Assembly: GCA_030407315.1 (NCBI GenBank)
Contig: JALQPE010002267.1
Coordinates: 54,777-118,776 of the forward strand
Reading direction: 5' to 3'
DNA length: 64,000 bases
From: Asparagopsis taxiformis
Lineage: Eukaryota > Rhodophyta > Florideophyceae > Bonnemaisoniales > Bonnemaisoniaceae
Positions 50,800 through 63,050 of this stretch are shown in pieces. The notes under the pieces are model-generated. The model was given only the letters and a program-made list of their open reading frames with translations. It searched no databases and was not told the origin of the DNA. Position 1 is the stretch's first letter. Every line of letters starts with the position of its first letter. The position numbers were made by a program, and so were the translations under genes.

Positions 50800-52514
50800 A
50801 CTTGTCTTGCTTTGTGTTCGCCTTTCACTCCTTTACCCTTGGCGCTTCCCTCGAGTCGCGAATCATTCGCGCGGCGGCGCGGCTGAAGCATCGTTGCGTA
50901 CGGCTGGTGCGCTACCACGTCACAGTAAGGGCGCGCGGGCCGCGGCTTGAAACCGTACTTGCCAGATGTCTGCGTCGCCGTTCGGGGGACACATGTACGA
51001 CGCGCCTATTGTACGCGTGCGGAGTCGGGGCCCATGAGCCGGCGGGCGGTCTCTTGCAGCGGCAGCGCGGCGCTCGTGCGTTTTGGCAAGGAGGGTTGGC
51101 GAAAGGGAGGAATCGCAACGTGCCTTTTTCGTCCGGTGAGAAGGGGCGAGGGGCAAAGGAGGGAGTGCGGTAAGCCGTGAGGGGAGGTTCGTCGCCGTTT
51201 GCTCGCGCCGTCAGCTCGCCGTGCGTGATTCCCTTCGTCGCTCGCTAATTTCGTCGCCTATTCGCTTCGCACTACAGCGCTCGTCGCTTCGCTAGGCGGA
51301 TTCGTCGTGCGCTTCTTGTGGCTAGCGCGGGTCGGCGGGGTCTACTTGGGGGTCTATGCGGGGGTCACGTTTTTAGTAGCATGCCTCCGTCTTTCGTCTT
51401 CGTCCTTTCGTTAGAGGGGGAGGCATGCGCGTGGGTAGCATTTCATTCCCAGTAGAGACCCGCGTCCTTCCAGGGGCTGGCGTTCTTCCACCAAGTCCAT
51501 ACGTTCCGCTGCCGAGCCGGGCGTGTGATCGACCAATCAGGTGGCGACAGCGAGGTACAGTCCGTCACGGCGCGAGGGCTCAGCTTGGCGGCGGCGCGAT
51601 ACAGGTGTCCCATTCCATGGTGCCTTTCTGAGGGGCAGTTTCCGTGGGACGGCCGAATTGCTAGCTAGCCGGGCCAGCCCGCAGTCGCGATGCTAGCGTC
51701 GCTCCCTTTTTCGCGCGAAAATACGTCGGGTTCCAGCGCATTCCGCGGCCCCAGAGGTAGTCGAAAGCCAGATAAGCAGCGCTTCATTGCACTAGGCCAG
51801 CCCCTTCTCGAACTTCGGGAGGCCTGCATTGACTTGTGCGTGCGACGATATTGCGTGGGCGACGACGTGGCGGCGCGTGGCGCGAATGCGGCGAAAAATA
51901 ACCGGGCGCGGACGTCGAGTATTGCGTGGCGAAACGAAAACAAAAGCTTGCGTGGCGCGATAACGACGATTCTTGCGTGGCGCAATAAGTGGCGGCCCAA
52001 ACGTAAGCGGGGGTAGGGTGCCATGAAGGCGCGCCAAAGGCGTTTACGCGGCAGGCGCTGAGAGCGCTCGTGGGGCGACTCAGACGCGGGTACAAATACA
52101 AATGTAGACGGCCGTCAATTCGAGCGCGGTAGTTCGCGTATCCCATGACGCGTGGCGCCGGCGCTCAGTGCCTGAGTTGAGCCTAGGGCGACCCATTGTA
52201 CAGAGGCGCGTGTGTTATTCCAATAAACGTCGCACTGTGAGCGACACTGATTCGTCCTGCACAGCGGGGGTATAGAGTACGCAGCGGCGATGTCCAGTTA
52301 TGCGGGGCGAAGCGGAATTCGCTTGGCGTCTCGCTTGTTTTTCCGGTGCGTCGCCACGTTTTTAGTTCGTGATGTATGGCCCCGCGTGCGCGCAGGAGTG
52401 CGCTTGGTCGCGTCATCACTTTTGCCGTGGTTCACCTGTCGGCGGTAGCTCTTACGAAGCCCGTGGCTGGCGATGACTTGTTGGCACGCGTCTCTGGTCA
52501 AGCCCTGTCGGGCG
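50800..52514. other. GC-rich retroelement non-coding region
   Basis: 1.7 kb with no protein family in any frame. It probably contains the 3' region of the 948-aa ORF element and the 3' part (perhaps LTR) of the minus-strand gypsy fragment. Confidence 0.35.
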
Positions 52515-53225
52515 TCAATTGCGTGGCGTACGGGGTTGCATCCTACGGCTCCTGAGTCGCGCGCTCGCGCGGCTGAGTGACGTGGTTCGCTGCGCGTCGT
52601 CGCGCTTCTTCCTGCGGGCGGGTACCTTCGGCGGGTTCTTTCGGCGGTTGTGCGGCGTTGCGGGCTGACTTGCGATATCGTGCGCGGGGGCCTTAGGCGT
52701 GCGTCGGTTCAGGTCTTTGCGGAAACGTGCGACCAACGGCGCGGGCAGCGAGCTCTCGGGCTCCCACGTATCTTCGCGCGGCGAATATCCTTTCCACCTT
52801 ACGCGAAAGACGGATGCGCCAGCGTCATCGATGACTTCGGCCGTTAGTTTGTCGATCATAAATTCGCGCGTCCCGTACCCAGATTCTGGGTTGACCGCGC
52901 GCGTGTTCTCGAGGTTACGTTCGTCTTGCCGCGTCGCGTCGTCGACGTTCTCCGCGTCGTTGGTATCTTCCTCGCCGCCGGGCGAATCAGACGCGCTTGT
53001 CGCGTTACGCGGCGCGAAGCGGATACGATCGGAGCTCACGTTCTCCGGTACGCCGTCTATTACGATCTCGTAAGTGTGGCCATGACAACCTATTACGGGG
53101 AAAGGGCCAGAGACGGGGTAATCCAGCTTTGATGCACGCGTCTCTTCACTTCGCTGCGCTTGCGTCGTCGCTCCCGCGCGGGTATCCAAGTACACTTGGT
53201 CACCCCCCTGTAGTATACGTGGCAA
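52515..53225 (-). pseudogene. Truncated Ty3/gypsy pol: integrase C-terminus plus chromodomain
   Basis: The ORF begins inside the integrase C-terminal region (GGDQVYLDTR ... SGPFPVIGCHGHTYEIVIDGVPENVSSDRIRFAPR in part). After an acidic linker it has a chromodomain (FMIDKLTAEVIDD, FRVRWKGYSPREDTWEPE). A Lys/Arg/Pro-rich tail follows. Chromodomains guide integration to modified chromatin in chromoviruses. Everything upstream of the integrase tail is missing: the sequence breaks at about 53211, where the neighbouring element seems to start. Confidence 0.8.
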
Positions 53226-53962
53226 TTCCGAAATTGCAAATATTTACGTTTTTCCGCGGAATTCGAATTTCGCCGGATACGACCGGCGACAGCAATGAAC
53301 GAACATTGCTGGCGCATGCGCGCGCGCAACCTGCACACGTGTGCAACGAACGTATTGGCAACGGCCAACGGACCAACGGGTCCCTACGTGTGACCCACAA
53401 GGTCCCTTCCCATTCGGGGACGTTACGAGCAGTGTTTACACTGTAAAGCGATGCCATCGTGGCCATATAGTATTGGCATCGTGCCGGGAGGGAAAGGGGA
53501 CAAGACAACGATCGAGCAACGGCTCTAGTCTACGACTGACTTCTACGTTTACGTTTACGTTTTGCCTAACGAGGCCTCGTCTCCGTCGAGCTGCGTACTC
53601 CCTACCCATCGCCGCACGTAAGGCTGATTGCGTGTAGTGCCTCCGGGCTGGTTGAGAGCGCCTCCGGTGACGTGCCACCTCGTTACCGAACGTAATCCTC
53701 GCGTGGATTGTTGCGTCGTGACGCTCGTGTCTACTCGCTAACCTATCTCTACCTTTCTACCTAACATACAGTCAAACACCAGCGGGTGGACTGCTCGTTT
53801 CGTTTCGTAAGGACAGCGTGTCCGTAGCTCGTACCAGCTATCTAGAACTAACGTGGTTCCACACTGGTCTCTCGACCTAGAAGTTGCTACGAGCATAACG
53901 ACAACCAACGAGGTTGAGCTCTTTTACGTTAACGAAAAGCTACGTGCTACAGACGACGGTCT
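53226..53962. other. Probable 5' LTR/leader of the plus-strand gypsy element
   Basis: Starts near a TGTAGTATACG that abuts the truncated gypsy fragment and runs to the gag start. It has no coding content. A second copy of this sequence was not found in the window, so LTR status is unproven. Confidence 0.4.
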
Positions 53963-56365
53963 ATGAATTACGCTGTGTCGAATTCCAGCGCGTCGCCCAG
54001 GCAACCGTTGCCAACGTCAGCGGACGCCGAAGCCGACGTGGCCTTGTCAGCAGAAGCGATCTTCGCGACTGATCGATCTATCCCGCCGGATATCGAGGCG
54101 ATCGGCCAGCTACCACGTACGGTAAGCCCGTTTGAGTCCGTGAGTATGGACCCCGCAACGCGCGGTCAGCTCAACGAAGGGAACGTGACTCCCACGGCAC
54201 TACGCGTAGTGTACGAAGACCTTCGAGGTCACATCGAAAGGGCGAGCGACGCGGCCGTCGACGAAGCCGTAAGGCAGAGACTCGGAGTCTCGGAGCGCGA
54301 AGCTCGTGCGTTACGTGAACGCTCAGCGACCCTCGAACGGGAAAACGAAGATTTACGAAACCGCCTCTCCGCCGTGGAGGGAAGACTCGACTCGTTTGTC
54401 GTAGTATTCAACGAAATCGTCGCCGGACGTTCCGCTCCGCCGAGCGGAAGCGATCCGAATTACGAAGGCTCGCGCGCCTATAACTCGCAATCCTCCCCGG
54501 CCGTTCCGGGAGGATACCCACCAACACCCGGTCCGACGACCCCGACAACGTACGGAAGGGGGGCGACAGTGCAACGAGCCATCGCCAACCCCGACGAGAC
54601 GCCACGAAGGCAATTACGTTTTAACGATACGCCAGACCACGCGCGGTCGGCGGACGCAGCACGTGCTGCGCAATTCGATACGAGAGCTCCCCCGCCACGT
54701 GAGACGTACATTCCGTGGCTGGGTACGTTCGGCACGACGGACACGCGAGTCCACGAAAACGAACGTGCCGACGCGGTACGCTTACCAGGGAACGCCCTCG
54801 GACCCGTTTGCCACGCGTTGGCAGAGCACACGACAATGCTCGACGCATTTGCGAACGTGGTGTCGTACCGCATGTACCGACTTAACGATGTACGTGAACA
54901 TCTCTACGTGAACGAGAGTCAAAGCGTACATAAGCTCAAACGTGAGCTGGAGGGACTTTTCCCTACGTTAAAGCCGTTCTCCGGCCGGAATCCGATTACG
55001 TTACTCGGATTCCTCGCCCAAATACGTGATGGGTTCAGCACACTCGGAGTGTGCGAGGGAGTGGCAGTACGTGCGCTGCACTTCTTCCTCGACGGGGACG
55101 CCCGACGGTTCTACGATTCCCAGTGTACGACTGGTGTGATCACGACTGATCCGACGAAGAGGTTCTCGTGGCCTCACGTAATCAACGCGTTGATCAAACG
55201 ATACCTGCAAGACGACGTGCTGCAGGAGGCCTACGAAAAGGTCACGATGATCACGCAGAGTCCTAACGAGGACGAGAATCAGTACGCTGATAGACTCGAC
55301 ACCGCCACGCGGGCGTGTAACTACGTGTTTACGGATCGACTCCTCGTTCACCACTACGTGCGTGGTTTACTGCCCTCGACGCGGGCAGCCGTGACGGAAC
55401 GACTCCGGTCACTCCCCGAACGAGAGAGGAACGACCTCACCGTTGTGAGACGATTGGCGACGGCCGAAGGAACGACCTTCCGTGCACGTACGGCAGCTGT
55501 CGCGTCAGCCGCGAAACCGAAAGTGCGGTTTCCGGTGAAGCCTACGTTGGCTATTTCCGACCACGAGTCGAGGAAGTTCGCGGACTACGATGAGTCCGCG
55601 TACTTACGTAATGAACGGGCTAACGAGCCCAGTTACCACGATGGTAACCCGAACATCCCAGCGAGGGACGACGACGACGTGTCGCTCGCTGCGGCTCACG
55701 TTGCCGAGAATTTAGAGGCGATCCTCTTCACGAACGGGCCGCCGCCCAACGATACGAAAACGGCAAACGAAAAGCCGGACGAGCTCGAAGCTCGATTGAA
55801 CCGTCCATGCGAGGACGTGCCGAAGCTCACGAGCGAGCAGACGCAATTGGCGCACTCCGTAATCCCGAATGATTACTGGACGCTGTCGTGTTGGTCATGC
55901 CGCGAAGATGGCCACTCGACGTTTACGTGTCCGCGTCTGACGCCAGATCAACGGATCTTTTTCGCGTACAAGTACTACCTCTTCCACGTGAAGAGCAACC
56001 CACGTCAGGCTGAGTACTTCCGCCAACGAATGGCCAAACGTAACCAGGAACGACCTGATGAGCGAGGGAACGTGACCCCGCGGAGGTACGGCACGCCGCC
56101 TACGATACTCCGAAACCCCAATCGTGACGGGGGAAGGCCCTTCGACAGGCGCCGCGGCGACTTTCGTAATGACCGACGTGACCCCCGCCCGTGGGCGAAC
56201 GAACGAAATGGCCAGCGTAATGGCCGCAGCGGAGTCTACGTGACGACCTCCGCTGACGAAACGCCACTCGAGGTGGAAACGAGTCACGATGACGAACGAG
56301 CTTCGTGGGCTCACGACGACAACGTGTCGAACGGCCCCGCGCCGGGAAACGACCAGGCGATGTAG
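53963..56365 (+). CDS. Ty3/gypsy Gag polyprotein
   Basis: The 800-aa ORF has an N-terminal low-complexity region and a short coiled coil (about 90-150). The capsid-like retrotransposon gag domain is at about 310-480 (LFPTLKPFSGRNPITLLGFLAQIRDGF region, QYADRLDTATRACNYVF). A CCHC zinc knuckle lies at about 642-655 (CWSCREDGHSTFTC). An Arg/Asn-rich tail follows. It packages element RNA. Intact, unlike its pol partner. Confidence 0.85.
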   Translation: MNYAVSNSSASPRQPLPTSADAEADVALSAEAIFATDRSIPPDIEAIGQLPRTVSPFESVSMDPATRGQLNEGNVTPTALRVVYEDLRGHIERASDAAVDEAVRQRLGVSEREARALRERSATLERENEDLRNRLSAVEGRLDSFVVVFNEIVAGRSAPPSGSDPNYEGSRAYNSQSSPAVPGGYPPTPGPTTPTTYGRGATVQRAIANPDETPRRQLRFNDTPDHARSADAARAAQFDTRAPPPRETYIPWLGTFGTTDTRVHENERADAVRLPGNALGPVCHALAEHTTMLDAFANVVSYRMYRLNDVREHLYVNESQSVHKLKRELEGLFPTLKPFSGRNPITLLGFLAQIRDGFSTLGVCEGVAVRALHFFLDGDARRFYDSQCTTGVITTDPTKRFSWPHVINALIKRYLQDDVLQEAYEKVTMITQSPNEDENQYADRLDTATRACNYVFTDRLLVHHYVRGLLPSTRAAVTERLRSLPERERNDLTVVRRLATAEGTTFRARTAAVASAAKPKVRFPVKPTLAISDHESRKFADYDESAYLRNERANEPSYHDGNPNIPARDDDDVSLAAAHVAENLEAILFTNGPPPNDTKTANEKPDELEARLNRPCEDVPKLTSEQTQLAHSVIPNDYWTLSCWSCREDGHSTFTCPRLTPDQRIFFAYKYYLFHVKSNPRQAEYFRQRMAKRNQERPDERGNVTPRRYGTPPTILRNPNRDGGRPFDRRRGDFRNDRRDPRPWANERNGQRNGRSGVYVTTSADETPLEVETSHDDERASWAHDDNVSNGPAPGNDQAM

Positions 56366-56467
56366 GTCACGAGCCACCCACATCGCCTGAACCCTTACGT
56401 AAAAGGGGGACGACCGACGTCGATGATTGGTCCTCCGCAGGCTCACCGATGAACGAGAGTTACGTAA

Positions 56468-59400
56468 AGCTCACGGCCGCGAAGGCCAACTCGAGTCACA
56501 CGACACCCGACGTGGGGGGAAGAAACGAAGTCCGACGGGACGAACGAACCTCACACGAAGAGGAAGCCTCGCAGACGAGCGAGACGCGCTACCCGGAAGC
56601 ACGACGCTTCCGAGCGCGAGAAAGCCAAGCACGCGGCTTATACGAAGCGTGTCGACGCAAAAGAAGCCATACGGGCTCACGCGGTGAAGCGACGAACCGC
56701 TAGCGAAGACGTAGACCGCGCGCCGGTCAGGACCGAACCGTTGGTCCTCGATGGGCATACGTGCCTACTTGCGTCGAAGCATTATATCGTGTCCGGAACG
56801 ATCGGACTAGACCTCAACGTGATGAGGGCGATTACCATCGCGATGGATACGTGCAGCGGCTACAACTTGATACGAACAAGTTTACTACCCTACGACTGGG
56901 TCGACCGCTGTCTACGTGACGAAGAGCTACCGAAGCTCGGAGACGCCAACGGGCGACGTTTGCCTATCGAAGGCGCCATCCTGCTTCGTGTCAGGTTGGG
57001 GAACTCGCTGTTCCGCGTAAAATTCTTCGTAGCCAACACGCTGGCCGTTCCCGTTATAATGGGCACGTCGTTCATGTCGAAGCATGTCGATGCTATACGC
57101 TGTCGAGCGCAGACAATCGACCTCCATCGGGGGGATACGATACCCATTATCGCGGAGGGCGATACGACGACTCCGTACGAGGAGGGGGAAGAGACGAATC
57201 CAAACGTGGAACACCCGAAACGCCGCGAGCGTAACGCGGCCTCGAATAGGCCGAGCCGAACGTTCTCGGTTCGCCTGACGAAGTACACGCGTGTACCGGC
57301 GATGTCGCAACGGACCGTCAACGTGACGACGGATGCGACCGGACTCGTGTTCCTCGAACCGAAAGCGTCGGTGCAATTCCGGCATGGGCTGCGCATAGCC
57401 AACGGAGTGGTCGACGTAGGACCGAGAGAGACGTTCTCTATCATCGTGTCGAACTTCACGAAGAAGGACCGCGAATTGCCGAAAGGCGCGACGATTGCGT
57501 ACGCGGTACGCTCCCCGTTGGGAATCGTCCCACTCAAGCGTGAGGGCGGCGAAGCCCTCGCGAAGGTTTTGAACCTACCGCTAGTCGACGCGACGACGCG
57601 GACAAATACGACCGGGTTGGGCGACGAAACGCCAGACCCGTTGGTCAACGAAAAGGGGAACGACCCCGCCACGAATTGGCAGTCGACAATCGATTTGTCG
57701 CACCTCGACGACGAGGATTTACGAAAGCGCATCAACGAGATGCTAGCTACACATTCGTCAATGTGGACGAGCGGACGCCTCGGCGAAATCAATGCTACGG
57801 AGCATCGAATCGAACTCGAACCGGGCACGCGGCCCATACGTTCAATGCCCTATCGTCAGGGTCCGGCTTTACGTACGATAGCCGAGGAGCAGATCACGAA
57901 GATGCTCAACGAAGGGGTTATCGAACCCGCGTCCAGCGAATGGGCGTCACCAATCGTGTTGGTGCCGAAGAAGGACGGATCCTTACGTTTCTGTGTCGAT
58001 TACAGGCGTTTGAACGCGAAAACGATCGCTGATTCGTACCCGCTTCCTCGTATGGAAGATTGCCTCGATTCGTTGGGCGACGCCGCCATCTTCACGACAC
58101 TCGATTGTAACGCCGGTTACTGGCAAGTGCCCGTCTCCGCCGAGGACCGTGATAAGACAACGTTTACGTCTTTCATGGGAACGTATCGCTACGTGCGAAT
58201 GCCATTCGGGCTACGAAATGCCCCCGCTACGTTTCAGCGGACGTTGGACATCATCCTCTCCGGAGTACGTTGGCAATCGTGCCTGGTCTACTTAGACGAC
58301 GTAATCGTCTTTTCGAAAGACCTCGAGTCTCACCTGGGTCACGTTGACCAGGTGCTTTCCCTGCTACGCGCAGCGGGAGTAACGTTAAAGCTCACGAAGT
58401 GCTCGTTCTTTCAACCACGAGTTGACTACCTGGGGCACGTGATTACCCCAGGGAAGCTGCACGTCGCAGCACGGAACAAGGAAGCCTTTCGTACGGCTAC
58501 GTTCCCACGCGACAAGACGCAATGTCGATCGTTTTTGGGCGCGGCCAACGTTTACCGCCGTTTCGTAAAGGCGTATGCCGAGATCGCTCGGCCACTCAAC
58601 ACGATGTTGAAGAAGGACGCTTCCCCCGATTGGACGAACCCAACTGACGCGCAAACGAATGCGTTCGAAACGTTGAAGACAATACTGGTGTCGCCACCAG
58701 TATTGCACCTTCCGAAGGCGGGACGTCCGTTCATGATCGACACCGACGCGTCGGCGTATCAGCTGGGAGCTACGTTGCTCCAGCAGCAGAACGAGGACAA
58801 GCCCAACGAATGGGTGCCGATTGGGTACTGGTCGAAGACCCTCAACGAAACCGAACGCGGTTACTCGGCAACGGAGCGCGAGTGTTACTCCGTCGTCTGG
58901 GCGATAACGTCGCTCCGACCCTACGTAGAGGGTCAGCGGTTCACCGTACGTACGGACCACGAAGCCTTACGTTGGCTGATGACGTTAACGGACGCGTCCG
59001 GACGACTACTACGATGGAGGCTACGCGTTGCCGAATTCGATTTCGAAGTTACGTACAGGCCTGGGCGCGTGCACCAGGTACCTGACGCTTTATCACGTGT
59101 GATATCTACGTATGACGACGGTCGACCCGTCGACGATGACGTACCATCGTACGGGGACGCGGTCCTCGTGACGACTCGCAGTCGGCGACAACCCACACGA
59201 AATGGGCAAGGACGAACGACGTCCGTACGTAAAAAGGCAACGAATGCCAGGGGTCACGACGACCCGTCGAACGAGACTCGTGATGAACGAACATCAGCCA
59301 CGACGGCTGGCCACGATGGCCTCGAGTTCAACCGCGACGCGTCGCTCGATGACGTTCTTGACGAGGAACCGGATTTCCTCGACGAACAGCGCGCTGCTGA

Positions 59401-60842
59401 AGACGATTCGGCACGCGTGCCACCAGCTGACGTTCAGCTTCCCATTACGAGGGACGAGCTTATCGAAGCTCAACGCGAGGACGCGTTCTGTCAAACGATA
59501 CTGACACGACAGTCCGAGACGCAGGACGCTGCATTCTTCGAAGGCCACGATGGCCTACTCCGACGCCGGAACCCTCACGATGAGGAACGTACACAAATCG
59601 TTGTGCCGGCTTCGTTACGGCCGCGGCTGCTGGAGTTAACGCACCACCACGTCCTCGCTGGACATCCCGGGCAAACGCGTATGTACTATACCCTACGGAG
59701 GACGTACTACTGGCCCGCGATGGCCGCCGACATCCACGCAACGGTACGAAACTGCGTTGGATGTGCGAAGAACCGCGTGAAGCTTCGCAAACGGACGAAC
59801 CCGTTACGTTATTTCCGGCTACGGAGCCGCTGCGAGACCTATGTATCGACATACTAGGTCCGCTTACGAAGACCACGCGTGGTAACCGATTTATCCTCGT
59901 GATAACGGACCGCTTCACGAAGCTGACTAGAGTCGTACCTCTACGAAATATCGATTCCGCCAACGTGGCGAGCGCGTTCGTCAACGCGTGGGTCTTCTCG
60001 TATGGACCCCCACGGACGCTCATAAGCGATAACGGAAAGCAGTTCGCTGCTAAGTTTTTCCAGCGCGTCTGCAACGAAATCGGCGTGACGAACGTCTTTA
60101 CGTCGACGTACCACCCCCAAACGAACGGGCAGGTGGAGCGCTACAACAGGACGATCCTGGCGATGCTGCGCAATTACGTGAACGAAAACCAGAACGACTG
60201 GGATCGATACGCATCGGCGTTAACGTTTGCGTACAACACGCATGTGCATTCGAGCACGGGCACGACGCCCTTCGATTTGATTCTCACGAATCCACCGCCA
60301 CCGTTGGCGCTACACACGTCGGTAACGAACCGCGAACTACCCGACGGGGGAGGGCGAGCCACTTACGTGCGTGAGCTCGCCACAACGATGGATAACGCGT
60401 ATCGAACGCTGAAGGCCGCGCAGGCACGTTATAAACGAAATTTCGACAAACGAGTCCGTGTCTCGAATCGAAACATCCGCGCGGGAGAATACGTATTCAT
60501 CGACCCGACGGACGGGACCACGAAGGGCACGAAGCTCGGCAACCACGCGTTGGGACCGTTCCGCGTACTACGTAACGACGTACGAACGTTCGTCATCCAA
60601 CGAGGAGACGTAGTTGAACGTGTCAACTCGGACCGCGTTGCGTACGCGCCAACGCCGGCGAACGCGCCCCCGCCGGAGCCATACGATGCCACCGAGGCAG
60701 ACCTCGACAAGAACCGCGACGGTCCGGCGTATGTAGTAGACGATCTACTAACCATCGCGTAAACGATGACGGCACCCTAGACTTCCTCGTGAAGTGGGTC
60801 GGGTATCGTAACCCTACGTGGAACCCGCCGGAACGTATCTGA
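56468..60842 (+). pseudogene. Ty3/gypsy Pol (protease, RT, RNase H, integrase, chromodomain) with two -1 shifts
   Basis: Same frame as gag but separated by stop codons at 56363-56467, with no ATG until well inside. An aspartic protease (MDTCSGYN near 56843) is followed by reverse transcriptase with YLDD at about 58288, RNase H (DTDASA, about 58739; TDHEAL), and an integrase zinc finger HHxxC-type (HHHVLAGHPG to CVGC, to about 59765). The integrase core (DILGPL, SDNGKQF, GQVERYN) lies one frame back after about 59809. A chromodomain (FLVKWVGYRNPTWNPPE) lies a further frame back after about 60757. Both shifts are one-base losses. Otherwise no nonsense codon was seen, so the copy is young or the breaks are sequence errors. 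Confidence 0.85.
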
Positions 60843-62129
60843 AGAGAGCGTCTCTCGATACTTCGCACGCGTGCGACGAGCAACAACGTGAAAGGCCACG
60901 ACGGCCCCCGAAAACGCACACGAGCGTCGGGTTAAGCGCACGCGTGCGCGACGTTGCACGATGCAACAAACGAAGGCGACGAGCCGCACGAACGAGAAGC
61001 GAAGGCACAACGAGTGGCCGGGACGTCCACCCTTGCGTTGGGGGGGGCGCGATGCGTGCTAGAGCCGTCGCTCTTTTCGTTTTCGACACCATACGTTGGT
61101 GGAGGCACGAGCGCCAACGAAAGATTGGACGACGAGTCCACGCGCGGACGATTCACACGATGTGAAGAGCCACGACTGGCTCGACAGTGTTGACCGTCCC
61201 ACGGGCAAAGGTGACGACACCACGGGCCACGGACGGACAACACGTCAGATTTTTCGCGCGAAAAATTATACGGGGCCAGCGGGCCATGGACGCACGGTAC
61301 GAAAAATCGGGCCGATTACAGTGCGCTAATCCGGCCAAATCTCGGGACACGCGTGCCCCGAAAATTTCGTAATTTTGGCATGTCACGTGAGCCATCGTAC
61401 GTCCCCGTGGACAGCCGCTGACAACGAGTCGCATCGACCAACGAGGTCAACGCCAAACAGCTCGCGAGCTAACGGCAACGTGACGCCGGAAGGCGGAGAG
61501 AAACGACGTAGGACGGACGCGTCCCTGGCGAAGATGGCAACGGCCTCATTACGAAATCCCGCACGAAGCGGAACGAAGCTATACGTTAGCCGACGAATTA
61601 GACCAACGGGTCTCAGCGCACGAAGCGCGCGAGTAAAGCGTGCGAACGACGAGCCAACGAGGCCGCGACGAAGGACGGCGAACCGTATCGCCATCGTGAG
61701 GCACGACGCCGAACGCGGTAGCCACGTACGGCAACCACGGAAGACACAACGGTGTCCTGCCACGCGGGCATAACGAACGACGCGCGAAAGCGAAAAGCCC
61801 GCCGGCCAGTCGAACGCACGTAACGAAACACGAATACGCAACGGCGTACAAGCTGGTAGCCAACGTAAACGGCACAGCTGAAGGCAACAAGCCGACGAAA
61901 AGTTGGCTCACGTAACAGCCTCAAACGCCCGCGGGCATGCGAAACGACTGCGTCAATCGCGTCCCCGTCGGGTTCGCAAGTCGAATAAACGAATACGCAA
62001 CGGCGTAGAGGGCGAGCATTACGTATGCCCAGGTGCACGTCGCACCACATAACGAATGAGCTAACGAAACGCTCCTCGGACGCCGCGGCGAACGACGCCG
62101 CCCGCGAAGCGGACTAGCGCAACGATGGC
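60843..62129. other. Non-coding 3' region of gypsy element
   Basis: GC-rich, no protein family. Contains a repeat of ACGAATACGCAACGGCGTA at about 61829 and 61988 (offset about 160 bp). Confidence 0.35.
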
Positions 62130-62830
62130 CACCGGCTAACGTGAAGCCCGCGGGAACGTGAAGCGCGACGGCGCTAACGGTGTTAACGGCTATACGAAAA
62201 GCCAAGCCGCCGGCAAAAACGTTGTCTACGGAACCGCGACGCACCACGACGCACTGCCGCGTACACGCAACGGCGTGAAACGTCAAGCCAACTCACGCGC
62301 GAGTCGGCCTGACGCTTAGCGAATTTTCCGTCCAGCTCACGGAGCAAATTAAAATTGGCACCGACGTGCTACGTGCCAGAGAGCTCGAATGCTCAACGAA
62401 ATTCGACACCCGACGGGGTTATCCGCACGAGGAACGACGGCGGAAACGAATTCCGAGATAGTTACAAAAATGATAACGCCACTGGCCAACGTGAAGCCGC
62501 GGCAACGCGAAGCGCGACGGCGCTAATGACGTCAACGGCTATACGAAAAGCCAAGCCCGCCGGCCACCACGTCGTCAACGAAACCGCAACGTACTGCGAC
62601 GAATTACTGCGTACACGCCACGGCGTAGAAACGTCAAACCGACTCAAGCGCACGTCGGTCTGACGTTCGACGAATTTTCCGCCAGCTCATCGGAGCAAAT
62701 TAAAATTGGCACCGATGTGCTACGCGCTTAGGAGCTCGAATGCTCAACGAAATGCGACACCCGACGGGGTTATTCGAACGAGAAACGACGGCGAAAACGA
62801 TTCCTGAGTTAGTTACTAAATGATACGCGC
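62130..62830 (+). repeat. Tandem duplication, two units of about 350 bp
   Basis: Unit A is about 62130-62479 and unit B about 62480-62830. Matching landmarks recur at a 349-351 bp offset: AAGCGCGACGGCGCTAA (62161, 62510), GGAGCAAATTAAAATTGGCA (62341, 62692) and CGACGGGGTTAT (62411, 62762). By eye roughly 80% identical. Confidence 0.8.
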
Positions 62831-63007
62831 GCCAACGGGCTCTAAGATCGAGGTTAACGTACCACTCGCAGTGAAAAGCCGCCGCTACGCGCCGCCGCTT
62901 TGCCGAATAATTGCGTGTGTTACGAACCTGCCAACGGGCACGCGCCGCCGCGAACTCGAACACGGGCTACGTAAGCCATACGACACCCGACGGGGTAGAC
63001 GCCACAA

Positions 63008-63050
63008 CAAAAAAATTGTGGGGAGGGGCTTAACGCTAAACCCCTCCTCT
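63008..63050 (+). other. A/purine tract followed by a GC hairpin
   Basis: A run of A then GTGGGGAGGGG (candidate polypurine tract) whose GGAGGGG (63022-63028) pairs perfectly with CCCCTCC (63041-63047) around a 12-nt loop. Confidence 0.45.
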
